Of a DNA stretch of 64,000 nt, positions 28,701 through 37,368 are shown one piece after another. Source of the stretch: Sycon ciliatum (Eukaryota > Porifera > Calcarea > Leucosolenida > Sycettidae); assembly GCF_964019385.1 (NCBI RefSeq), contig NC_088650.1, forward strand, positions 31,272,871-31,336,870, read 5' to 3'. The first letter of the stretch is position 1. Each line of letters starts with the position of its first letter. The notes below the pieces were generated by a model. That model saw only the letters and a list, made by a program, of their open reading frames with translations, had not been told where the DNA came from and did not search any database. A program made the position numbers and the translations under genes.

Positions 28701-31700
28701 CTTTGGCTAGAACCCTGATGTACATTGGTGATCAAACATGTGGTACTCACATAGATAGGCTAGAACCCTGATGTACATTGGTGATCGAACATGTGGTACT
28801 CACATAGATAGGCTATCTCGTCTGGGTACGTTCTCAACTTCTCTTGTCCACATGGATTTAGGGGAGCTGATCAAGTGCTGCTCATCACTGACTCCTGACT
28901 CCTGGTGTCCACACTGAGCTTGTCGACATACATGTACCTTGAAAACTCCTCCACCAGCTGCATGTAAACTCAGCGCCTCAGTGCAGCAGACAATACTGTT
29001 TTTTTCCCTTTAGAACTCGCCGGCGCAGCACAGAAAAATGAGGCTGAACCTAGTGATGACGTAGAATATTATTTTGAAATTCTGCTGGACCTCCAACTGT
29101 TTATAGGACAACGACTGCCTACTGAGTCCAAAGCAAGAATTTTAACCTGGCCTGAATGTAAATGGCCAGTGTTCCATCCCCAAAGGTTGAAGAGATTCAT
29201 AAGTAAAGTCATCTCCCTTTGGTTTAGCTGCTGCTGCTACGGCTACTGGTATACCCACATCTTGCCCCCCCCCCCTTTCACCAATCCCCCCCCCTTCACC
29301 CATCCCCCCCCCCCCCCTTCACCAATCCCCCCCCCCCCCTTCACCCATCCCCCTTCCCCACCCCCACCTACACATACATGAACAAACATCACTCTTTCTT
29401 GTGTATGATCATCAACACCCTTATCATCATCAGGTGTGACGACATGAGCGGAATAGCCGACAATGCCGCTGGCCAGGCCTACTACGATTCGCTGATCAAG
29501 TTGTACGCCGAGTGGGGAGTGGACTTCATCAAGATGGACTGTGCCTACAGCAGCGCAACCAAATCTGAGATCCTACAGATCAGCAAGAGTATCCAAGAGT
29601 CGGAGAGGGAATTTGTCCTCAGCATGTCCCCGACGGACCGAGATACAAGCTTTGCCATGGAAATACGCGGAAATGTGTCAATGTACCGAGTTAATGGTAA
29701 GCATTGACTGACTTGTATGGTGACATCATTCTGCATGCCATTTAGTAATGATGACATCGTGCCTGGCATTATGCTGCCCGTTAGGCCTTTCCTGCTTATG
29801 CGATTGCATTTTGTCGGCACACCACTTGGCAATGATGATGTCATGCCTTACGCATGGCACTCTTTGATGTATTGCTGGCAGCTGCTGCCCGTTGTGTGAA
29901 TGCCCAAATGCCTTCCCCCCGAGCTACACCTGATGTACTGGGTCTGGTAATCTGGACCATGCATCCTCCAATAAGACTTGCTGTTGAAAAGCAGAAATTT
30001 TCGGTGGTGTTTTATTTTCGGTAACTTCAGTGCCGAAATTTTTACCGAAAATAGAACGCACCGAAAACGGGTTTACCGAAAAACTTCCCTCCGCCGAACC
30101 GCCGATTTTGGAGAATACCGAAAAAATTACAGCACCGAAAATGTCTGCTTTTACAGCACGGTAGAGTGCCGATTATGTGCACCCCTAGGGGCGCGGGTTG
30201 TCTCCAGGGGGTTTGGATGAGAAGATTGTTCGGATAAGGGAGCAGTCACACGTTTATCTAAACCATGCATATGCCTGCACGTTTTCATCATTGTTCTTTC
30301 TCTTCGGCAGTACAACAGGGACTAGGCGCACGCCAGCTCCTCAAAATGACACTATCGTTATACATTTTGACTCCGACCTGTTGTAATACATCTTGTGCAT
30401 CGCTTCAATGGTGCTGAAAATCAGCAAAAGCCTCGAAAAGCTGCTATGATCCAGCCTGACCTGGCGATCCGGATAATCGATCGTCCGGATAGTTGACATC
30501 CGGACAAGCGACGTACTACTGTAGCAGCAAGGAGTAGTGTTTTTATTACGACCATGCTGTCTTGGTGTCCTTAAAGTTTAATGTGCTCTAACTACCCTGG
30601 CTGGTTAGACGGATGATTGACATTGTGTTCTGCTTGCTCTTTTCTTTGCGTTGTTTTCATCACTATTGACTTCACGATCTATTTATTTTTGCCCGTACAA
30701 GTTAGTTTTTTTACTACTGATTAAACTTGAAAAAGTGGGAGTGAGTGCATGTGCTAAAATAGTAATTCTACATAACCGCTAAGCCTATGACGTAAAATAG
30801 CCGCTATGTCGTAATGTGTACAAAATACATGTACCGCATGGGTTCCCTGTCATGAATATTACCCGCGCCCTCCCCTCAGCTGAACTCTGGATCCGCCGCT
30901 GGATTTTCAAAGTATTTGCGTGTACTAGTATGTTGTTGTGTCTATGTGTACGTACTCACAGGCGATGTGTGGGACAACTGGGGCAACATCGAGTCAGCAT
31001 TCTCCACCGCCGCCACCTTCCCGACCCTGATCGGCAATCCCTCGTACCCAGACCTGGACATGCTTCCTCTTGGCAAGCTGAGCGTGCGCGGCGGCCACGG
31101 CCCGGAGCGTGTAACGGCACTCACGGAAGTCGAGCAGCGCACAATGATGAATCTGTGGTAGGGTTTGGCTGCATGTTGCGCTGCTTAAAGACTACAGTAT
31201 TTCTACGAATTAAGTCACACCTTTTTTACACTAAACTTCATTCCCAACAAAGGGTTGCAACTTACAATCGAGCATGACTTACTACTGAAGTGAATAATGT
31301 ATTGAAACAATATGACATGGACCTGGAAGCGGGGGTGCGACTTACGATCGAGAGCGACTTACAAACAAGGAAATGCGGTACACAACTTGATGATAAATTC
31401 GTGGTACCACTTTGACACGCGAGCTTTCCACTGCACCCAGTTCGCAAACAACGGACAATGGGCCGTTTTCATCAAAGTCACCCACCCTGGAGATCGTTTC
31501 ACACGCGATATCGGCGGTGTAACTGCAATCATGCACAAACTAACTGCTGTTGTAGTGGAACTCAGATATGCATCAATTCACTGCCGATGGAAGTAACTGC
31601 GTCTCCCATATGGTCTAGTGGTTAGGGTTCGGCGCTCTCACCGCCGCGACCCGAGTTTGATTCCCGGTGTGGGAACATTCCTTTTTCCTGTTTTGCTGCA

Positions 31701-33154
31701 TACCTTTTTTCTGTTGTATGTACAGGGGCATGTTTCGTAATCCCTTGGTTATGGGTGGGGATTTGCGTTCCCTCGACGACGCCACCACGGCATTGCTGAC
31801 GAATGAGGAGCTCCTGAAGGTCCAGAGCAGCTCCACTAACAACCGACCAATCACGTCCACAGCGTTCCGGGTAAGGACTGCGACTTGCTCTCGTTTTGTC
31901 TTTGTTTGTAGCTTAACATTGACAGTTCATTCATCGAGTCAAGGATTGTCTAAACGGGTAAGGGCCTGGTCAGACTGCGGCAAATTTTGGTTGCCTGACG
32001 AAAAAAGAACAGCGTCCAGAATTTGAATCGCGATCACACTACACATGTGGGGAGAGTGAAAATTCAAACTTCATTTCGAGCGTCAAGTGGTAATCTCCAC
32101 GAACGACGTCAAATTCCTTCACCTTGGGGATCGCCAACACCTTCAGTGCAATCCTTGCAACCATCCTTATGAGTTTTGTTGTCCGTGGCCAATTAGCTCC
32201 TCGATATCGAGATGAAAAAATTAGTGATTATCAGCGTCAATGGCGTATCAGCGTCAAATCCTGTTTGGAGCGGAAAAGCGTGGTCCGTTCTTGCTTTTTT
32301 TTTGGAGCGTCAACTCTCGCTTTTGCCGCTCTGGCGGCAAGTTACTATGGAGTTTTGGATTATAATCCTAGGATTATTTCGATTTTGCCGCAGTCTGACC
32401 AGGCCCTAAATGAGTGACAACTAACAAACAAAAACTATGGCTGCTCGTGTGTATGTGTATTCTCCAGCCGTTTGAGACTGGTAACATGGATGCAGCTAAT
32501 GGGATTTCGGTCTTTGACCACTTGGTGGTGGGTCTGATCTACTCACCTCCCACCGTTCAGGCGCTGCATCTGCGCCTTTGATCCTAGAGGGTGGTGGCGT
32601 TCCCACGGCGGATGCGGAAAACTCGGCTTCCAGCCGAGTCTCACGCGAACCGTGACATTTATTTATTTTATTTGAGACTGGTATACAGTGTAGCCTGGTG
32701 ATGTAGCATTCTATGCTGCTTGGCCCTCGCTGCCGCTATCCTACTCACTATTATCGTCTTTGATCCTTTACCTGTTGCAGGTCGTATCCGAGCAAGCTAT
32801 TCAGGAGGTGATCAACGTTGAGAAGTGTCGTGTGCCCACCGACCCACACCAGCAGTGGGGACACGTGTCGGCAACGACCGATGGCTCTCTACCGAATCAC
32901 GCCACGTTTGGTTGCCTGACGTTGATCAACTGCTCATTGTGAGTATACTGACCACAAGTAATTCATTTCCAACAGATCACCTACATTCTGTTATTGATCC
33001 GCATGTAACAGGGATGGGCCCAGTATGCATGTATCAAGAAATCCAACCCGTACGTACCCACACATTGCGTAACCATGAGACCAAGTGTGCACTTGTTAGT
33101 CACACATTTCACCGCCCTGTCTCCTAAGTAGAGCCGGGGTGTATGTGTGTGTGT

Positions 33155-33206
<52 letters not shown>

Positions 33207-36101
33207 GGGGGGGGGGGGGGGGAGGATAATAATGTGGCAGATCGCGTACAATATGCATTGACATTGCGCAACACATGGTTCCGCTGCTGTTCCTCGGCTA
33301 GAGATCGCCCGTACTATGCCGCGTGAATAAAGCCTCTCCAAGCTGCTCGGCCCTGGTCCATTGCGGAGAGTTTGTCAAGATGGCGCAGAGAGGAAAGGTC
33401 TGGTACATTCCTGCACGACACATCACTGTGCAGAACACCTGGCAGTGTTGCTCGAGATCGCCCTATTATTCTGCACTGGTTGATGGTGAAATAGCCACAC
33501 GCGGGGGGGGGGGGGGGGAGGACTGTAGTTTATTTTCAACTGCTCGCCATGGCAACATGTGCTAGTATTACCCTCACTACTTGATGATGTCATCATCCTA
33601 CTGGGTCACCATGTATGGCAATGTAGCTCTTGGAAAAAGAAAACTTACGCGTTGACACATTTTGAAAAAGACAACATCTCAACAAGACCCTGCGCAGGCA
33701 TGTTCCCTGTGACTGTGTACATACAGCATGTCTTGATCTTACACATACAGGCATGTACATGTCTCTGTTGTTGTTGGTGGTGGTGGTGGTGGTGGTGATG
33801 GTGCTGCTGCTGTTGTTATTCCTGTTTCTGTTGCTGTTGTTGTTTGAAATCTTTTACTCTCACGATGGTCTGTAGCCAACTTGAATAAGAGTTGTTGTTG
33901 TTGTTGCTGCTGCTGCTGCTGTTGTTATTGTTGTTGTTGTTTGTTGTTGTTGTTGTTGTCGTTGTTGTTGTCCCAGCGTCAAGAACGCTACCCTTGGTGC
34001 GGAGAGATGTCATGTCGGCTCAGGCTGTGATGATGGTGTTAATCAGGTATGGTGCTGTTGGAACAATGTTCAATGAAAGACATGTTACTACATTTTTAAG
34101 ACTAGTTGCAAACTTAACGAAGTATTCTAAATCACCATGATGAACAAATTGGCTCCTAATCGAATTATACTACATGTATGTACAGCTAACGCTGACCCCG
34201 GCCGCTCATTGCCCGTGTCCTCATTACCTATATCCTATAGGTGTGGGAAGTAGGCCGGGATGGATACATCGACACTCCCATGAACCAAGCTGTGCTGACC
34301 ACCACATCCGCCACCTCACTGCCCTGCAATGTCACCGCCATGGCCAAGGACTCCAACTTGACAAAGCTGCAGCTGTGGATGAGGAACGAGACTGACAACA
34401 CCCTACACCATCTAGCCACAGGTGAGACCGTCAGCTACAGTGAACTTCGCTAGGACTACAGTATTGTCGGCGCCGAAGAACGGAGTGCCGAAGAACGACC
34501 AGCCTTGAATTTCATCAAGTACAGCATACCAATGTATACACGGTGATTCAACTGTGCATAGACTGTAATACATGAAAATAAGAAGGGTCTAGGCTAGGAG
34601 GCTGACCCCCCAGTTCTTCGGCGACCAACAGTACTGTACAGTGCATTTCAAAACTATAGACGCGTAGGGTTTTTGAAATATTTCAAATTTGGCTGGAACT
34701 TTTTGAGAATAGTTTTCGGAATATTGCTCAGGATCGCTCCACAATTACTCTCATATAGTTTCTAAAGGATTGGATAACAGACGCCCAATTTGGAAAAATT
34801 TATGCACAAAGTGATCACAGATTTTATGTGGTATAGATGCTGGCATAACGGTTTTTGCCTAGGTACGCGTCTATAGTTTTGAAATGGACTGTAGTTGTGA
34901 TTCTTATCCCCTCACCCCCATCGCTAGGGACTGCATTTGACGCTGGATTTACCGGGTGTTAGTGGCAGTCGTGACTTCCCTCTGTCGAACGGAGACGAAC
35001 ATTTACTCATGCTTTACTGTGGAGTTTTTGCATGACACAATGGGGCAAGCTACAGTTTTCTGTTGTGCAGAGCTGTAACTTGGCGTAGACTTTGCAGTGT
35101 CCATTGCCGGGCGTCCTGACATGATCACATCTGTCGCCGTGCGACTACCCTGATCTAATCATACTCATGCCAGTTGCACTACAAACAATCCACTCATGGC
35201 ATCTTGCTCTAAAAGGCGAGCTGCCTGCAAGCTTGGATTCACACAAGAACCATAAGAACACGAGGTCAATCTTGGTGATCAGAAAAAAGAGAGGCTGATT
35301 AGGAACGCGCATGCCTAATTTATACGGGCCAAGATCGCGCATGCCTAATATGCGCGCGTACCATACTGCGCATGCCTATAGCCATTCAGAATATGGAAGG
35401 AGCGCGGCAAGGTCAGAAAAAGTAGGCTCTAGCACTACAAATTTATGTCTAAGTGATAATTATGGAAATTACGATCGCGTTCGCGACATCATAGCTGGGT
35501 GATGGTTGGAGTCATGCCTCGGTACTGGCACGGATGTCTACACATGGCTTTTCTCTTTCATTGGAGCTAACTGTTACTCATTCACGAGTGGACTGCACCG
35601 TACGTTTTACTGACCATTTGGGCATATCCTCAGGGCATCGTTCAGAGCAGGGAGTCGTAAAATACCGGTATTTTACGACTTCCTGCTTCAGATTGTACTA
35701 GTAGTGCATGATCCTAACATACAAGTGACTTTCCCCGACTGTGTGCTGAATCTGCTGATAGCCAATCTGCAGGTTCTTGTTTGCCCTATTTTTTTTATGC
35801 CATAGGTGGCTGCCTTACGTCCACCCTCATAGGTGGGCCAGAGGTGTTGGGCAATGACGAGGTCAGTGCTGTGGCTTGGGCAGCCAATCTAGACTCCATG
35901 GTCTACGTGGGCCTGTTCAACTTGGACGCCCAGGACACTGCGAAGGTGTCCGTGAAGTTCGCCGACATCGGCATCCGCGCAAGTATGTGCGAGCTGCGGA
36001 ACATCTGGAGCAAAGAGGTGCTGCACACGCAGACCGAGATCAGTGACTACGTCGCACCGCATGGCTCGGTAGTGTACGCCATCGACCCTGCATCGTGCTA
36101 A
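25717..36101 (+). CDS. Alpha-galactosidase, glycoside hydrolase family 27, divergent plant/bacterial-like clade (ten exons)
   Basis: Exons: 25717-25843, 27015-27238, 28163-28347, 29434-29696, 30962-31157, 31726-31870, 32781-32938, 33977-34046, 34241-34421 and 35806-36101. All are GT-AG and in phase, giving 614 residues. Residues 1-28 look like a signal peptide, so the enzyme is probably secreted or lysosomal. The catalytic barrel begins TPPRGWNSYDAFTCTV (about 34-49). IDYEWFRPG lies near 72-80. The nucleophile is Asp214 in VDFIKMDCAYS, and Asp268 in VNGDVWDNWGN aligns with the acid/base Asp231 of human GLA. YPDLDMLPLG, NPLVMGGDLRSLDD and a C-terminal beta domain (VVYAIDPASC) follow. Family members remove terminal alpha-galactose. 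The PPRGWNSYDAF start and GDVWDNW resemble the plant At3g26380-type group more than animal GLA/NAGA. The 70-nt exon at 33977 is inferred: it is needed for phase and supplies two Cys. The exact substrate is unknown. Confidence 0.88.
25876..26042. repeat. Poly-G and poly-C runs
   Basis: Interrupted G runs at 25876-25899 and C runs at 25909-25918 and 26019-26042, in intron 1 of the alpha-galactosidase gene. Confidence 0.9.
26821..26990 (+). repeat. Dispersed repeat copy 1 of 3 (GATGCGGAAAACTCGG family)
   Basis: About 170 bp beginning near GGATGCAGCAAATGGG and containing GTGGTGGGTCTGATCTACTC and GATGCGGAAAACTCGG, then TCGAGTCTCACGTGAACC. Copies lie at 32485-32663 and, 3' half only, at 58731-58816, all on the plus strand with unlike flanks. 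It may be a SINE, but I see no clear A/B box promoter or poly-A tail. Confidence 0.75.
27377..27455. mobile_element. Fragment of a CAGGGTTCTAG hAT-like element
   Basis: Starts CAGGGTTCTAGAGTGGG and shares the ATAGCGGGTGGGGAAA and ACCCATTTTTTCCATT blocks with the fuller element at 28379-28717. The right end is not seen. Confidence 0.6.
28379..28717. mobile_element. About 339-bp hAT-like inverted-repeat element
   Basis: Ends CAGGGTTCTAGCC and GGCTAGAACCCTG are perfect inverted repeats, of the CAGGG type common in hAT elements. Inside are a direct duplication of AATAGTAGGCGGGCGGGCAG and two G runs (28633-28648, 28673-28688). Flanks TACATGTA and ATGTACAT do not form a clean direct duplication. 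It lies in intron 3 of the alpha-galactosidase gene. Confidence 0.75.
28705..28810. repeat. 53-bp tandem duplication
   Basis: Two units (28705-28757 and 28758-28810) begin GGCTAGAACCCTGATGTACA and differ by one base. The duplication includes the right end of the preceding hAT-like element, so it arose after that insertion. Confidence 0.95.
29264..29360. repeat. C-rich tract with TTCACC spacers
   Basis: Several poly-C runs separated by TTCACCAAT or TTCACCCAT, about 75 bp upstream of exon 4 of the alpha-galactosidase gene. Confidence 0.9.
29980..30157. mobile_element. About 178-bp inverted-repeat element rich in ACCGAAA/TTTCGGT
   Basis: The left end GCTGTTGAAAAGCAGA with TTTTCGGTG faces the right end CACCGAAAATGTCTGCTTTT. 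Internal ACCGAAAA motifs occur in both orientations. It lies in intron 4 of the alpha-galactosidase gene. Confidence 0.7.
30184..30527. mobile_element. pogo/Tigger-like element fragment (family with 42846-43193)
   Basis: Shares a start near GTCTCCAGGGGGTTTGGATG, a block with ACTAGGCGCACGCCAGCTCC and a right end full of CCGGATA motifs closing at CGTACTACTG before TA. Nested CGGATA inverted motifs and a CAGTAG-type terminus with TA are characteristic of pogo/Tigger ends. There is no intact transposase. Confidence 0.6.
31195..31378. mobile_element. 184-bp TA-flanked inverted-repeat element (family with 48297-48484)
   Basis: Ends CAGTATTTC and GGAAATGCGG lie between TA dinucleotides. Internal TTACACTAAA, ATCGAGCATGAC and GGGGGTGCGACTTA blocks are shared with the copy at 48297-48484. 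It lies 37 bp downstream of alpha-galactosidase exon 5. Confidence 0.75.
31604..31675 (+). tRNA. tRNA-Glu (CTC)-like gene, possibly a pseudogene
   Basis: A 72-nt sequence matches the animal tRNA-Glu consensus: GGTCTAGTGGTTAGG in the D arm, anticodon CTC inside CGGCGCTCTCACCGCCG, and GATTCCCGG in the T arm. Acceptor TCCCATA pairs with TGTGGGA (one G-U). Two changes weaken it: the T stem has an A opposite C, and the loop reads TTTGATT instead of TTCGATT, losing conserved C56 and denting the B box. A TTTTT terminator follows at 31682-31686. It lies in intron 5 of the alpha-galactosidase gene in the same sense. It may be a young decaying tRNA gene or the head of a tRNA-derived SINE. Confidence 0.75.
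31682..31686 (+). terminator. Pol III-type T-run after the tRNA-like gene
   Basis: Five consecutive T six bases after the tRNA 3' end, as expected for RNA polymerase III termination. Confidence 0.5.
32485..32663 (+). repeat. Dispersed repeat copy 2 of 3 (GATGCGGAAAACTCGG family)
   Basis: The fullest copy. It runs from GGATGCAGCTAATGGG through GTGGTGGGTCTGATCTACTC, GCGCTGCATCTGCGCC, GATGCGGAAAACTCGG and CCGAGTCTCACGCGAACC to an AT-rich TTTATTTATT tail. It lies in intron 6 of the alpha-galactosidase gene, about 110 bp upstream of exon 7. Confidence 0.8.
33145..33222. repeat. (TG)n with poly-G tail
   Basis: A TG run followed by about 18 G, in intron 7 of the alpha-galactosidase gene. Confidence 0.92.
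33765..33970. repeat. (TGG)/(GTT)/(GCT) trinucleotide repeats
   Basis: TGG, GCT and GTT units with interruptions, ending a few bases before the acceptor of the inferred 70-nt exon 8. Frames through it are poly-Leu, poly-Val or poly-Asn artefacts. Confidence 0.92.
34459..34636. mobile_element. 178-bp TA-flanked inverted-repeat element (family with 50508-50678)
   Basis: Ends CAGTATTGTCGGCGCCGA and TCGGCGACCAACAGTACTG lie between TA dinucleotides. The copy at 50508-50678 is in reverse orientation, matching over nearly its whole length (GAGGCTGACCCCCCAGTTC is shared). It lies in intron 9 of the alpha-galactosidase gene. Confidence 0.85.
34639..34891. mobile_element. 253-bp TA-flanked inverted-repeat element abutting the previous one
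   Basis: Ends CAGTGCATTTCAAAACTATA and TATAGTTTTGAAATGGACTG are inverted repeats, including ACGCGT blocks. The left TA (34637-34638) is also the right TA of the element at 34459-34636. The interior is AT-rich and non-coding. Confidence 0.85.
35648..35685. mobile_element. 38-bp TIR-only palindrome, CAGGGAGT family
   Basis: Starts CAGGGAGTCGTAAAATACC and mirrors itself to TACGACTTCCTG around CCGG. Flanks GTTCAGAG and CTTCAGAT share TTCAGA, a likely decayed 8-bp duplication. It lies in intron 9 of the alpha-galactosidase gene, 120 bp before the last exon. Confidence 0.7.
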
Positions 36102-36622
36102 GCTTAAATTAAGCCAACATGGTACATTGCATGTGATCAACAGTGAAAATCTACGCACAATACCGCACAGCGGCTATGCAGGTCACTCTGGCCTGGAAGA
36201 TCTTACGATGACTGCCAAGGACAATGATTTGTGTGCCCACTTTCTAGTACATAGCTTGTCATAATGTGCCTTTCGATTGGCGCAAGTAGGCTTAGTTTCC
36301 CCATGCCCTGCGGCAATATGAAAGAGTTGATTTCCTTCGAAGCAAATTTTAATTTTTATGGTGCTGTGCGCCAACATACAGAGAATTTTACTATCTGAAT
36401 TTTTGGGGAATTTGAATGATTTCAATTTACCCCGATAGCCTTGCTAATTTTACATAGGGCCTTCCCTATCAAAATAATAAATAATTCTACTACTACATGA
36501 TGTATTGTCCTGACTCCTGAGCATGGTTGGCGGATTGCATGCTTATTTGAATTGCTAATGCCTGGGGTAGAGAGCTGGGCTCCATCCACCGCGTGCCGGC
36601 CATGTATGCAGCAGGTATCTAC
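36102..36622. other. 3' flank of the alpha-galactosidase gene
   Basis: AT-rich sequence that should carry the 3' UTR. No other gene is seen. Confidence 0.5.
36476..36481 (+). promoter_or_regulatory. Candidate polyadenylation hexamer AATAAA
   Basis: The canonical hexamer is 375 bases after the alpha-galactosidase stop codon in an AT-rich stretch. Position and sequence fit, but cleavage here is inference. Confidence 0.35.
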
Positions 36623-36641
36623 CAGGGAGTAGTACTCCCTG
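36623..36641. mobile_element. 19-bp palindrome CAGGGAGTAGTACTCCCTG with perfect 8-bp target duplication
   Basis: A perfect 19-bp palindrome (odd-length centre) flanked by identical GTATCTAC at 36615-36622 and 36642-36649. It is the smallest CAGGGAGT member and consists only of fused ends. The 161-bp relative begins 52 bp downstream. Confidence 0.78.
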
Positions 36642-36692
36642 GTATCTACCTTGATCTACGGGGACCGTAAGCGACTACATGTAGCCTTTAAC

Positions 36693-36853
36693 CAGGGAGT
36701 AGTACAATACGGTATTGTAGCGCTATGGGAAAAATAGTGTTCCTGACTGCAACCGTAACGGAGCACTATTTTCCATGCAGTGTGTCCTCTGCCTTGTAAC
36801 ATACTGTCACCGTGAAACATGTTCATACGGTATTGTGATGTTACTACCCCCTG
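36693..36853. mobile_element. 161-bp CAGGGAGT-family element with interior
   Basis: The left end CAGGGAGTAGTACAATACGG and the right end GTTACTACCCCCTG are inverted, and ATACGGTATTGT recurs at both ends. Flanks CCTTTAAC and CCCTGAAC agree at six of eight positions. Its ends match the TIR-only palindromes, so it may be nearer the parent structure. Confidence 0.7.
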
Positions 36854-37327
36854 CCCTGAACCAGCAGATTTGGCCTGTACAGTTGTCATAGCAATAGAGA
36901 TGATTGTACAATATGTACATGGAGTGTACAGTACACATGGTAAACCGTGATTTGAATTCACTCATTATCACTCACTGAGTGAGAGTGGCAAGTGATAAAC
37001 TACGTTGGCCAATGGTTTCTAAAGCGAAAAATGGCGCGACACTGCTCCAACCAGGTGTCTTGAGGTAGACAATCTCTGTGTCAGCTGACCCATGCCCAAC
37101 TGTCAACTGCTCACCAAATTTTGTCACCTAGGCTACAGTTGGCATCAATGCCAAGGCCTGAGCAGAAACCCAAGGCGCGGCTACAACATGATTGCAGTGC
37201 AGCCACGTGCTTGCTAAACCGCATATTTTTTGATAATGCTGCATGAAAGGAATGCACGACTTGTACTTGTAGGTGTGATACGGTCTGCCTGGGGACAGTG
37301 AATGAAGGCTCCTGTGTGCATATGGAT

Positions 37328-37368
<41 letters not shown>

